From contig DOOK01000346.1 in the NCBI GenBank assembly GCA_003512805.1, forward strand, positions 1 to 5,243: 5,243 bases of DNA. Reading direction: 5' to 3'. Positions 1-5,243 of this stretch are shown here, in pieces. The number at the start of each line of letters is the position of its first letter. Within the stretch, counting starts at the first letter, position 1. This DNA is from Erwinia sp. (GTDB lineage Bacteria; Pseudomonadota; Gammaproteobacteria; Enterobacterales; Enterobacteriaceae). The notes under the pieces are model-generated. The model was given only the letters and a program-made list of their open reading frames with translations. It made no database searches and had not been told where the DNA came from. A program made the translations under genes and the position numbers.

Positions 1-5
1 AACGT

Positions 6-30
6 GAGGGGGCCGCTAAAACGGCCCCTC
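6..30 (-). terminator. Probable arcA transcription terminator hairpin (cut by window edge)
   Basis: An inverted repeat lies 14 bases past the arcA stop codon in the direction of arcA transcription. GGGGCCG (9-15) pairs with CGGCCCC (22-28) across a six-base loop, and the stem can be lengthened if one G is bulged. The strong GC stem and its place suit an intrinsic terminator. Only five bases (ACGTT in the transcript) remain before the window ends, so the U-tract cannot be confirmed. On the opposite strand no T-run follows the stem. Confidence 0.5.
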
Positions 31-44
31 AACGCCACACCGGC

Positions 45-761
45 TTACTCCTGCAGGTCGCCGCAGAAACGGTAACCTTCGCCATGGATAGTAGCGATGA
101 TTTCCGGCGTGTCCGGCGTAGACTCAAAATGCTTACGAATACGGCGAATGGTGACATCTACAGTGCGATCGTGCGGCTTCAGTTCGCGACCGGTCATTTT
201 TTTCAGCAGATCGGCGCGAGTCTGGATTTTGCCTGGGTTTTCACAGAAGTGCAGCATGGCGCGGAATTCGCTGCGCGGCAGCTTGTACTGCTCGCCCTGA
301 GGGCCGATCAGTGAGCGGCTATTGATATCCAGCTCCCATCCGTTAAAGCGATAGCTTTCAACCAGCTTGCGCTCTTCGCTGTGCGGCGCCAGATTCATGG
401 TGCGCGACAGCAGGTTACGAGCACGGATAGTGAGCTCACGCGGGTTAAATGGCTTGGTGATATAGTCGTCCGCCCCGATTTCAAGACCGAGAATTTTGTC
501 GACTTCGTTGTCCCTGCCGGTCAGGAACATCAGCGCCACATTAGCCTGTTCGCGCAATTCACGCGCCAACAGTAGGCCATTTTTGCCGGGAAGGTTTATA
601 TCCATGATTACCAGGTTGACGTCGTTCTCTGTCAACACCTGATGCATTTCTGCGCCGTCCGTAGCTTCATAAACCATGTAGCCTTCGGCCTCAAAAATAC
701 TTTTGAGAGTATTGCGAGTAACTAATTCGTCTTCAACGATAAGTATGTGCGGGGTCTGCAT
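45..761 (-). CDS. arcA: ArcA, aerobic respiration control response regulator (OmpR/PhoB family)
   Basis: ArcA is the cytoplasmic DNA-binding partner of the membrane sensor kinase ArcB. Phosphorylated ArcA represses many aerobic respiratory and TCA genes when oxygen is low. The 238-residue product has an N-terminal receiver domain (about 1-120) with the acidic pair E10/D11, phospho-acceptor D54 in [10 protein letters not shown]81 and K103 in the TKPF motif. A linker (about 122-133) follows, then a winged-helix DNA-binding domain (about 134-234) ending in [13 protein letters not shown]. Length and sequence match E. coli ArcA almost throughout; the linker [14 protein letters not shown] is the most divergent part. 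The frame stays open eight codons upstream (to 785), but [12 protein letters not shown] is the family start and has a Shine-Dalgarno sequence at the right distance. The gene is divergent from lasT, and a hairpin follows its stop codon. Confidence 0.98.
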   Translation of the reverse strand: MQTPHILIVEDELVTRNTLKSIFEAEGYMVYEATDGAEMHQVLTENDVNLVIMDINLPGKNGLLLARELREQANVALMFLTGRDNEVDKILGLEIGADDYITKPFNPRELTIRARNLLSRTMNLAPHSEERKLVESYRFNGWELDINSRSLIGPQGEQYKLPRSEFRAMLHFCENPGKIQTRADLLKKMTGRELKPHDRTVDVTIRRIRKHFESTPDTPEIIATIHGEGYRFCGDLQE

Positions 762-768
762 GTGTTCG

Positions 769-774
769 CTACCT
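769..774 (-). promoter_or_regulatory. arcA ribosome binding site
   Basis: The transcript reads AGGTAG seven bases before the ATG at 761. This supports starting arcA at 761 rather than at the in-frame upstream position 785, which has no comparable site in front of it. Confidence 0.7.
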
Positions 775-820
775 AAAATTGCCAAAAAACGATATGGGGC
801 ATACAGCGGTTACCGTATGG

Positions 821-849
821 ATAATACGCAGGCGCCAGTTGACGCGTAA
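821..849 (-). promoter_or_regulatory. Candidate proximal arcA promoter
   Basis: On the minus strand, TATTAT (826 down to 821) matches the sigma70 -10 consensus at five of six bases. Seventeen bases upstream, the -35 position (849-844) reads TTACGC, which is poor. Transcription would start near 814, giving a leader of about 50 bases. A perfect inverted repeat, CGCGT-A-ACGCG (843-853), overlaps the -35 position. The plus strand also reads GATAAT here, so direction is not certain from sequence alone. Confidence 0.3.
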
Positions 850-883
850 CGCGGGCTGTACGGAATATGTTCACAAGCCATTC

Positions 884-976
884 ATGGACCGGAAAACACC
901 CGTTAAAAAGGGGGCGTTTCCTGTCTCGGCAAGGTCAAAAATGGCGTATATCCTAACCTCATTAACAGCAACATAA
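884..976 (+). CDS. Doubtful small ORF resembling the tail of E. coli YjjY
   Basis: The frame ends in GAFPVSARSKMAYILTSLTAT and then TAA. This resembles the C-terminus of E. coli YjjY as I remember it (GTFP...VSKTAVILTILTAT), a 46-residue uncharacterised protein annotated in the same place. The ATG at 884 would give 30 residues; the frame also has an ATG at 794 and a TTG at 779. None of the three has a visible Shine-Dalgarno sequence, and the N-terminal part does not resemble YjjY. The matching stretch lies in the arcA upstream region, and a candidate arcA -10 element overlaps the stop codon. Conserved regulatory DNA may therefore explain the similarity better than a conserved protein. I give no function. 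Confidence 0.2.
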   Translation: MDRKTPVKKGAFPVSARSKMAYILTSLTAT

Positions 977-978
977 CA
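970..978 (-). promoter_or_regulatory. Candidate distal, FNR-linked arcA promoter (extended -10)
   Basis: The minus strand reads TGT-TATGTT (978 down to 970): an extended -10 TGn followed by a hexamer matching TATAAT at four of six bases. No good -35 is seen, as is common at activator-dependent promoters. A start near 963 would put the centre of the FNR box (1023.5) about 60 bases upstream, close to the class I activator position near -61. FNR activation of arcA is known in E. coli. This particular start site is inferred. Confidence 0.3.
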
Positions 979-1016
979 GCACAAGCCACGACCAACAGCC
1001 AATAAATAAAGCTTAA

Positions 1017-1030
1017 TTGACTTATATCAA
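1017..1030. promoter_or_regulatory. FNR binding site
   Basis: TTGAC-TTAT-ATCAA matches the FNR consensus TTGAT-N4-ATCAA at nine of ten defined positions, with perfect spacing and dyad symmetry. FNR is the iron-sulfur oxygen sensor that activates or represses genes in the absence of oxygen, and arcA is a known FNR target in E. coli. The site is 256 bases upstream of the arcA start and 340 bases upstream of lasT, so arcA is the more likely target. Control of a divergent transcript cannot be ruled out. Confidence 0.7.
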
Positions 1031-1059
1031 TCCAATTGTAGCACGTTGAGGTGCCGTTG

Positions 1060-1081
1060 AAAAACGCCCCGCCAAAGGGCG
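1060..1081 (-). terminator. Candidate minus-strand terminator hairpin in the arcA/lasT spacer
   Basis: On the minus strand, CGCCC (1081-1077) pairs with GGGCG (1069-1065) across a seven-base loop. Five Ts follow at once (1064-1060). The stem is short but all GC except for no mismatches, and the T-run is in the right place. It would stop any leftward transcript arising between about 1082 and lasT before it reaches the arcA promoters. No gene is visible on that strand there, so the hairpin might instead end a small RNA or insulate arcA. Confidence 0.3.
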
Positions 1082-1102
1082 ATTTAGCTGGCTACTTGCC
1101 AT

Positions 1103-1129
1103 GTGGTGGTGAAAAAACACACCGCTTTT
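1103..1129 (+). terminator. Candidate plus-strand terminator-like hairpin in the arcA/lasT spacer
   Basis: GTGGT (1103-1107), one bulged G and GTG (1109-1111) pair with CAC (1118-1120) and ACCGC (1121-1125) across a loop of six As, with one G-U pair. TTTTCCTT follows from 1126. It could end rightward transcripts from the yjjY-like region before lasT. The bulge and the broken T-run make it a weak candidate. Confidence 0.25.
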
Positions 1130-1263
1130 CCTTAAAAGAGTATAGCTAAATTTTAACAATTCTTAATTACCTGAAGTACATAAGATTATCGTCAGATAAA
1201 TGTTTTTATCGCTACAATGAGCGGAAAAATGGCGTAGCTTACAATTATGGCTGGTCATATTCG

Positions 1264-1292
1264 TCACCAGTATGTTGTTGATTTGTTAAAAT
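1264..1292 (+). promoter_or_regulatory. Candidate lasT promoter
   Basis: TGT-TAAAAT (1284-1292) is an extended -10 whose hexamer matches consensus at five of six bases. The -35 position 17 bases upstream (1264-1269, TCACCA) is weak, which an extended -10 can compensate. Transcription would start near 1299, giving a leader of about 70 bases. A second candidate upstream pairs TCGTCA (1189-1194) with TACAAT (1213-1218) at 18-base spacing. Confidence 0.35.
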
Positions 1293-1369
1293 GATAGCAG
1301 ACGTTTCCTGTCCATCTTAAGCCACGGGAAAGGTCAGAATATCTCCACACTGAACTTAAGAAGGCTCTT

Positions 1370-2068
1370 ATGCGTTTCCCCCTGATACTGGTTTCACCGG
1401 CACGACCTGAAAATGTCGGGGCGGCAGCCCGCGCCATGAAAACCATGGGATTTGATGAATTACGTATCGTTAATAGCCAGGCGCATCTGGAACCTGGCGC
1501 CCGGCGAGTGGCGCATGGCGCGGGTGAGATCCTGGAACAGGCCACGCACTGGCCTTCGCTTGCTGCGGCGCTGGAGGATATCGATTTTAGTATCGCCACA
1601 ACCGCACGAAGCCGGGCGAAATTCCGCTACTACGCCACGCCGCAGCAGGTAGAAAGCCAGCTGATGGAAAAACAACAGTGGATCGGTAGCGCCGCGCTGG
1701 TGTTTGGGCGTGAGGATACGGGGCTGACGAACGAAGAAATCGATCGGGTCGATCTGCTGACCGGCATTCCTATGGCGGCAGACTACCCTTCGCTTAATCT
1801 GGGGCAGGCGGTAATGGTTTACTGTTATCAACTTTCTGCACTGCGTCAGGTCAGCGCCGCGCCGGCCGTTTCCGCAGATGGACAGCAGCTCAAAGCACTG
1901 CGCCAGCGGCTCAGCCAGCTGATTGAGCGGCTGGAGGTCAGTGATGATAGCAAGATGGTTGACTGGCTGGATCAGCGTCTGGGCACGATGCAACAGCGGG
2001 ATACCGCTATGCTGCACCGGTTGCTGCACGACATAGAAAAAAACCTTATAGATAAAAAAACTGGCTGA
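1370..2068 (+). CDS. lasT: TrmJ-like SPOUT (TrmH/SpoU superfamily) RNA methyltransferase, LasT/YjtD
   Basis: This is a putative S-adenosylmethionine-dependent RNA methyltransferase, probably acting on ribose 2'-OH of tRNA or rRNA; the actual substrate is not known to me. The 232-residue protein shows the three SPOUT motifs: motif 1 ENVGAAARAMKTMGF (14-28) with the conserved Arg at 21, motif 2 ALVFGREDTGL (109-119), and motif 3 PSLNLGQAVMVYCYQ (140-154), which forms the trefoil-knot cofactor site. A helical C-terminal extension (about 170-230) contains RDTAMLHRLLHDIEKN, as in TrmJ and E. coli YjtD (228 residues by my recollection). AAGAAGG (1358-1364) lies five bases before the ATG and supports this start. 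It stands alone between divergent arcA and the separately promoted thr operon. The gene is complete; the last codons run through A-rich sequence (KKTG). The symbol follows common enterobacterial annotation and does not imply a lasR-type role. Confidence 0.93.
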   Translation: MRFPLILVSPARPENVGAAARAMKTMGFDELRIVNSQAHLEPGARRVAHGAGEILEQATHWPSLAAALEDIDFSIATTARSRAKFRYYATPQQVESQLMEKQQWIGSAALVFGREDTGLTNEEIDRVDLLTGIPMAADYPSLNLGQAVMVYCYQLSALRQVSAAPAVSADGQQLKALRQRLSQLIERLEVSDDSKMVDWLDQRLGTMQQRDTAMLHRLLHDIEKNLIDKKTG

Positions 2069-2188
2069 GGCCTTATCTGTAGGAAGTCATGCTAAGAATA
2101 AGCGGCTTTCGCCCTGATTAAGATCTGTTTTCGGGCCAAATCCCCGGCAGGCGTTTCGTCGACGGTTTAGCGCCCGCGGATAAAAAAA
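2069..2188. other. Spacer between lasT and the thr promoter
   Basis: No reading frame or convincing intrinsic terminator for lasT is visible. GCCC (2111-2114) could pair with GGGC (2133-2136), but the loop is 18 bases and no T-run follows. An eight-base palindrome, CGTCGACG, lies at 2157-2164. An A-rich run (2181-2188) sits directly upstream of the thr -35 and could act as an UP element. Confidence 0.45.
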
Positions 2189-2215
2189 TTGACTTAGCAA
2201 GGGCTTTGCTTTACT
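2189..2215 (+). promoter_or_regulatory. thr operon promoter
   Basis: TTGACT (2189-2194) matches the -35 consensus at five of six bases, and TTGACTTAG also begins the E. coli thr promoter as I remember it. The best -10 is TTTACT (2210-2215; four of six) preceded by TG-C (2207-2209), an extended -10, with a 15-base spacer. A 17-base spacer would use the poorer TACTTC. The spacer holds an inverted repeat, AGCAA-N5-TTGCT (2196-2210). Transcription would start near 2222, about 35 bases before thrL. Confidence 0.65.
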
Positions 2216-2256
2216 TCTGAAAGCGGACAAATTCGAGACAGACAGTAAAATCTAAA

Positions 2257-2328
2257 ATGCGTACTTACAGCCTGATGACAACAATCATTATTACCACCAC
2301 CATTACCACAGGTAACGGTGCGGGCTGA
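2257..2328 (+). CDS. thrL: thr operon leader peptide ThrL
   Basis: The 23-codon frame reads MRTYSLMTTIIITTTITTGNGAG and ends in TGA. Eight Thr and four Ile codons, most of them consecutive, make it the sensor of charged tRNA-Thr and tRNA-Ile for attenuation. The C-terminal GNGAG is the same as in E. coli ThrL. In DNA these codons form the arm that competes for the terminator, which explains their conservation. The N-terminus differs from E. coli (MKRIST...). Neither the ATG at 2257 nor the in-frame ATG at 2275 (17 residues, seven Thr) has a good Shine-Dalgarno sequence; GAGA (2235-2238) is too far from the first. I chose 2257 because it keeps the longer frame, since upstream in-frame codons offer no other start before a stop at 2218. 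The peptide itself is not expected to have a further role. Confidence 0.88.
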   Translation: MRTYSLMTTIIITTTITTGNGAG

Positions 2329-2362
2329 CGCATACAGGAAAAAATAAAAAAAAGCCCGCACC
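2298..2362 (+). promoter_or_regulatory. thr attenuator: 1:2 hairpin and competing antiterminator (2:3)
   Basis: The leader RNA can fold in two exclusive ways. In the first, CACC-A-TTACC (2298-2307) pairs with GGTAA-C-GGTG (2311-2320) around a three-base loop: nine pairs with one A-C mismatch, and arm 1 consists of Thr/Ile codons. This hides part of arm 2. In the second, GGTGCGGGCT (2317-2326) pairs with AGCCCGCACC (2353-2362), ten perfect pairs, which destroys the terminator. A ribosome stalled on the Thr/Ile codons breaks 1:2 and frees arm 2, so thrA is transcribed. A ribosome reaching the stop codon covers arm 2, so the terminator forms. The pairings are seen; the mechanism is that established for E. 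coli thr. Confidence 0.9.
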
Positions 2363-2385
2363 CTAAACAGTGCGGGCTTTTTTTT
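2351..2385 (+). terminator. thr attenuator terminator (3:4 hairpin)
   Basis: AAAGCCCGCAC (2351-2361) pairs perfectly with GTGCGGGCTTT (2370-2380) across an eight-base loop, and an unbroken run of eight Ts spans 2378-2385. The flanking A-run (2346-2350) can also pair with part of the T-run. This is a textbook intrinsic terminator lying between thrL and thrA, so it acts as the conditional stop of the operon. Confidence 0.95.
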
Positions 2386-2396
2386 CGGCAAAATTC

Positions 2397-2401
2397 AGGA
2401 G
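2397..2401 (+). promoter_or_regulatory. thrA ribosome binding site, deciding the start
   Basis: AGGAG (2397-2401) lies six bases before the ATG at 2408, which is ideal spacing. It touches the in-frame ATG at 2402 with no gap, too close for normal initiation. This favours MRVLKFGG over [10 protein letters not shown]. Confidence 0.8.
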
Positions 2402-2407
2402 ATGATT

Positions 2408-4867
2408 ATGCGAGTGCTGAAATTCGGTGGGACCTCAGTCGCCAACGCGGAACGGTTTTTACGCGTGGCGGATATTCTGGAGAGCAATGCTAAGCAGGGG
2501 CAGGTCGCTACCGTATTGTCCGCGCCAGCTAAAATCACCAACCATCTGGTGGCAATGATTGAAAAAACCATTAGCGGCCAGGATGCGCAGGTAAACCTGC
2601 TTGATGCCGAAGCCATCTTTGATGCACTGCTGCAAGGGCTGGCGGAAGCGGAGCCAAACTTCCCCTACGCCCGTCTGAAAGAGGGTGTGGATGCTGAGTT
2701 TGCCCAGTTGAAGCAGGTGCTGCACGGCATCGGCCTGCTCGGTCAGTGTCCGGACAGCGTCAACGCCGCCATTATCTGTCGGGGCGAGAAGCTCTCTATC
2801 GCTATCATGGAGGGGTTACTCCAGGCCCGTGGCTACGGCGTCAGCGTGATCGATCCCGTCGAAAAGCTGCTGGCGGTAGGCCATTATCTTGAGTCCACCG
2901 TGGATATTCCTGAATCCACTCGCCGTATTGCTGCCGCTCAAATTCCTGCAGAAAATATGATCCTGATGGCGGGCTTCACCGCCGGAAACGAGAAGGGCGA
3001 GCTGGTGGTGCTGGGCCGCAACGGCTCCGACTATTCCGCCGCCGTCCTGGCTGCCTGTCTGCGCGCCGACTGTTGCGAAATCTGGACCGATGTCGATGGC
3101 GTTTATACCTGCGATCCGCGTCAGGTGCCGGATGCCCGCCTGTTGAAAACCATGTCCTATCAGGAGGCGATGGAGCTCTCCTATTTTGGTGCTAAGGTGC
3201 TTCATCCGCGCACCATCACGCCTATCGCCCAGTTTCAGATTCCCTGCCTGATTAAAAATACCGCCAACCCTCAGGCGCCCGGCACGCTAATTGGTGGCGA
3301 CAGCGCCAGCGACGATAATCCGGTAAAAGGCATTACCAACCTGAATAATATGGCGATGTTTAACGTCTCCGGGCCTGGCATGAAAGGCATGGTCGGCATG
3401 GCCGCTCGCGTCTTTGCCGCCATGTCCCGCAGCGGTATTTCTGTGGTGCTGATTACTCAGTCCTCTTCCGAATACAGCATCAGCTTCTGCGTGCCGCAAA
3501 GCGATCAACTCCGCGCCCGTCGCGTGCTGGAAGACGAATTTTTCCTGGAGCTGAAAGACGGCCTGCTGGAGCCATTGGACGTGATGGAAAACCTGGCCGT
3601 GATCTCGGTCGTGGGGGACGGGATGCGCACGCTGCGTGGCCTCTCTGCGAAGTTCTTTTCGGCGCTGGCGCGGGCCAATATCAATATTGTCGCTATCGCA
3701 CAGGGGTCTTCAGAACGTTCTATCTCCGTAGTGGTAGACAATGACGATGCCACCACCGGCGTACGCGTAGTGCACCAGATGCTGTTTGCCACAGATCAGG
3801 TTATCGAAGTGTTTGTGATCGGTATCGGCGGCGTCGGCGCGGCCTTAATTGAGCAGCTTTCTCGCCAGCAGAGCTGGCTGAAGAACAAGCATATCGATCT
3901 GCGCGTCTGCGGTATTGCCAATTCCAAAGCGCTGTTGACCAACGTACATGGCATTCCGCTGGATAACTGGCAGGCCGCGCTACAGGAGGCTAAAGAGCCT
4001 TTTAACCTGGCGCGTCTGAACCGCCTGGTTAAGGAGTATCATCTGCTTAACCCGGTGATTGTCGATTGTACCTCCAGCCAGGCCGTGGCCGATCAGTATG
4101 CGGATTTTCTGGCCGATGGTTTTCATGTCGTCACGCCGAACAAAAAAGCCAATACCTCTTCCTGGCAGTACTATCAGCAGATGCGCGCGGCAGCGGCCAA
4201 ATCACGCCGCAAGTTCCTGTACGATACCAACGTAGGCGCGGGCCTGCCGGTGATTGAAAACCTGCAAAACCTGCTCAATGCCGGTGATGAGTTGCTGCGA
4301 TTTTCCGGCATCCTGTCCGGTTCGCTGTCTTATATTTTCGGCCGGCTGGACGAAGGCGTCTCGCTGTCGGAGGCGACCCGTACGGCTCGTGAGCTGGGCT
4401 TTACCGAGCCGGATCCGCGTGACGATCTTTCCGGGCTGGACGTGGCACGCAAATTATTGATTTTGGCACGTGAAGCGGGCTATCAGCTGGAGCTGAGCGA
4501 TATTGATATTGAAGCCGTGCTGCCGGAAGCGTTTAACGCGCTGGATGTAGACACTTTTATGGAACGTCTGCCGGAGCTGGACAATGATTTTGCCGTTCGC
4601 GTGCGCCGCGCAGCCGACGAAGGCAAAGTGTTACGCTTTGTCGGTGTTATTGAAGAGGGGGGCCGCTGTCGCGTGAGAATTGATGCCGTTGACGGTAACG
4701 ATCCGCTTTATAAAGTTAAAAATGGCGAAAACGCGTTAGCGTTTTACAGCCGCTATTATCAGCCAATACCGCTGGTGCTGCGCGGTTACGGGGCCGGTAA
4801 CGATGTGACCGCCGCAGGCGTGTTTGCCGATCTGTTACGCACCCTGTCATGGAAGTTGGGAGTTTAA
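2408..4867 (+). CDS. thrA: Bifunctional aspartate kinase I / homoserine dehydrogenase I
   Basis: ThrA phosphorylates aspartate (first step of the aspartate family pathway) and reduces aspartate semialdehyde to homoserine with NADPH (third step); in E. coli both activities are inhibited by threonine. The 819-residue cytoplasmic protein reads in order: aspartate kinase domain (about 1-300) with KFGGTSVAN (5-13), [14 protein letters not shown] (205-218), [12 protein letters not shown] (227-238) and KVLHPRT (263-269); two ACT-type regulatory segments (about 315-460) including [10 protein letters not shown] and [11 protein letters not shown]; and homoserine dehydrogenase (about 465-819). The last has a Rossmann motif [13 protein letters not shown] (468-480), TPNKKANT (576-583), [18 protein letters not shown] (606-623) and [11 protein letters not shown] (666-676). 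It is one residue shorter than E. coli ThrA (820). The start at 2408 fits the ribosome binding site and the family N-terminus. The attenuator lies just upstream, and thrB begins two bases after the stop. Confidence 0.98.
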   Translation: MRVLKFGGTSVANAERFLRVADILESNAKQGQVATVLSAPAKITNHLVAMIEKTISGQDAQVNLLDAEAIFDALLQGLAEAEPNFPYARLKEGVDAEFAQLKQVLHGIGLLGQCPDSVNAAIICRGEKLSIAIMEGLLQARGYGVSVIDPVEKLLAVGHYLESTVDIPESTRRIAAAQIPAENMILMAGFTAGNEKGELVVLGRNGSDYSAAVLAACLRADCCEIWTDVDGVYTCDPRQVPDARLLKTMSYQEAMELSYFGAKVLHPRTITPIAQFQIPCLIKNTANPQAPGTLIGGDSASDDNPVKGITNLNNMAMFNVSGPGMKGMVGMAARVFAAMSRSGISVVLITQSSSEYSISFCVPQSDQLRARRVLEDEFFLELKDGLLEPLDVMENLAVISVVGDGMRTLRGLSAKFFSALARANINIVAIAQGSSERSISVVVDNDDATTGVRVVHQMLFATDQVIEVFVIGIGGVGAALIEQLSRQQSWLKNKHIDLRVCGIANSKALLTNVHGIPLDNWQAALQEAKEPFNLARLNRLVKEYHLLNPVIVDCTSSQAVADQYADFLADGFHVVTPNKKANTSSWQYYQQMRAAAAKSRRKFLYDTNVGAGLPVIENLQNLLNAGDELLRFSGILSGSLSYIFGRLDEGVSLSEATRTARELGFTEPDPRDDLSGLDVARKLLILAREAGYQLELSDIDIEAVLPEAFNALDVDTFMERLPELDNDFAVRVRRAADEGKVLRFVGVIEEGGRCRVRIDAVDGNDPLYKVKNGENALAFYSRYYQPIPLVLRGYGAGNDVTAAGVFADLLRTLSWKLGV

Positions 4868-4869
4868 AA

Positions 4870-5243
4870 ATGGTTAAGATCTATGCGCCGGCCTCAATTG
4901 GCAACGTTAGCGTCGGCTTCGATGTGCTGGGCGCAGCGGTTTCGCCTGTCGATGGAACGTTGTTGGGCGATTGCGTCACGGTGGAGGCGGCCAGCGAGTT
5001 CAGCCTGCGTAACGAAGGGCGTTTTGTCAGCAAGCTGCCTGCTAATCCCCAGGAAAATATCGTCTGGCAATGCTGGGAGCGTTTTTGCGAGGCAATCGGT
5101 GAACGCGTTCCGGTGGCGATCACGCTGGAAAAAAACATGCCGATTGGTTCCGGCCTGGGATCGAGCGCCTGTTCGGTAGTGGCTGGCCTGATGGCGATGA
5201 ACGAGTACTGCGGCAAACCGCTGGATGACAATGCGCTGCTGAC
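4870..5243 (+). CDS. thrB: Homoserine kinase ThrB (5' part, cut by window edge)
   Basis: ThrB phosphorylates homoserine to O-phosphohomoserine, the substrate of threonine synthase ThrC. The 124 visible residues begin [21 protein letters not shown], the usual N-terminus of this GHMP-family kinase. They include the phosphate-binding motif [10 protein letters not shown] (91-100). The rest (about 185 residues of the usual 309-310) lies beyond the window. GGGAG (4858-4862), within the last codons of thrA, lies seven bases before the ATG, and only two bases separate thrA's TAA from this start, so the two are co-transcribed and probably translationally coupled. Compared with E. coli, residues 10-13 read IGNV rather than SANM; otherwise it is close to that protein. 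The frame is intact to the window edge. Confidence 0.97.
   Translation, partial: MVKIYAPASIGNVSVGFDVLGAAVSPVDGTLLGDCVTVEAASEFSLRNEGRFVSKLPANPQENIVWQCWERFCEAIGERVPVAITLEKNMPIGSGLGSSACSVVAGLMAMNEYCGKPLDDNALL

Larger units (their letters stand above)
762..1369. other. Divergent arcA/lasT intergenic region, about 600 bases
   Basis: The spacer is long for two divergent single genes and is AT-rich towards lasT (roughly 1135-1300). It holds the FNR box, candidate promoters on both strands, terminator-like hairpins on both strands and the doubtful yjjY-like ORF. No tRNA, insertion sequence, direct-repeat array or convincing longer reading frame is visible. Another weak minus-strand hairpin (917-896, ACGCCC with GGGTGT including one G-U pair, then TTTCC) lies between the FNR box and arcA, inside any leader made from the distal promoter. 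Confidence 0.6.

Noticed and set aside
762..785. Eight-codon upstream extension of arcA
   Set aside because: The family start [12 protein letters not shown] at 761 has a properly spaced AGGTAG. The extension codons contain that ribosome binding site.
1153..1167. TTAAC / TTAAT repeats (minus strand ATTAA...GTTAA) as an ArcA box upstream of lasT
   Set aside because: The spacing is 10 rather than the usual 11 bases and one repeat departs from GTTAA; such patterns are common in AT-rich spacers.
1460..2029. A 189-codon open frame on the minus strand inside lasT
   Set aside because: It lies fully antisense to a well-supported methyltransferase gene, has no recognisable family motif and reflects the base composition of lasT.
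2027..2068. A-runs at the end of lasT (A AAA AAC and T AAA AAA) as possible programmed -1 frameshift sites
   Set aside because: Shifting would only change or trim a few terminal residues, no stimulatory structure with proper spacing is clear, and no downstream domain would be joined.
2050..2078. AGATAA...GGC-tgag-GCC-TTATCT inverted repeat around the lasT stop codon as a terminator
   Set aside because: The stem is interrupted by a seven-base bulge, the inner stem is three pairs, and no T-run follows on the plus strand.
2816..3205. A 129-codon minus-strand frame within thrA, and several shorter ones
   Set aside because: These are shadows of thrA in GC-rich coding sequence; no family resemblance was seen and thrA is intact throughout.
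1..5243. Search for CRISPR repeats, insertion sequences, tRNA or rRNA genes, defence genes or toxin-antitoxin pairs
   Set aside because: None seen. All long frames belong to housekeeping genes in the gene order familiar from enterobacteria, without repeats or junctions suggesting insertion.

Overview
The window looks like ordinary core chromosome from an enterobacterium (Enterobacterales). The gene order arcA (minus strand), then a lasT/yjtD-type methyltransferase, then thrL-thrA-thrB (plus strand), is the order I know from the zero-minute region of Escherichia coli. The proteins are close to the E. coli ones, but several differences rule out E. coli itself: the thrL leader peptide has a different N-terminus, the ArcA linker differs, and ThrA has 819 rather than 820 residues. 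A relative such as Erwinia, Pantoea or Serratia is plausible, but I cannot fix the genus by eye.

Layout. Positions 1-44 hold a GC-rich hairpin, probably the arcA terminator, cut off by the window edge. arcA (45-761, minus) encodes the response regulator of anoxic redox control. About 600 bases separate it from the divergent lasT. This spacer holds a near-consensus FNR box (1017-1030), candidate arcA promoters, several hairpins with T-runs and a doubtful yjjY-like small ORF. lasT (1370-2068, plus) is a SPOUT-class RNA methyltransferase of the TrmJ-like group, substrate unknown. It is followed by the threonine operon: a promoter (about 2189-2215), the leader peptide gene thrL (2257-2328), an attenuator (terminator 2351-2385), the bifunctional thrA (2408-4867) and the first 124 codons of thrB (4870 to the window end).

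How the genes work together. ThrA performs the first and third steps of threonine synthesis (aspartate kinase and homoserine dehydrogenase). ThrB phosphorylates homoserine, and thrC is expected just outside the window. The leader shows a complete classical attenuation switch: Thr/Ile-rich codons form one arm of a 1:2 hairpin, the last leader codons can pair with the 5' arm of the terminator (2:3), and the terminator itself is 3:4. arcA and lasT are functionally separate from thr. The FNR box suggests arcA is tied to oxygen through FNR, as is known in E. coli.

I found no sign of a new system, mobile element, CRISPR array or transferred gene. The points worth a second look are regulatory details: the arcA/lasT spacer, the thrL start, the thrA start choice and small palindromes at promoters.
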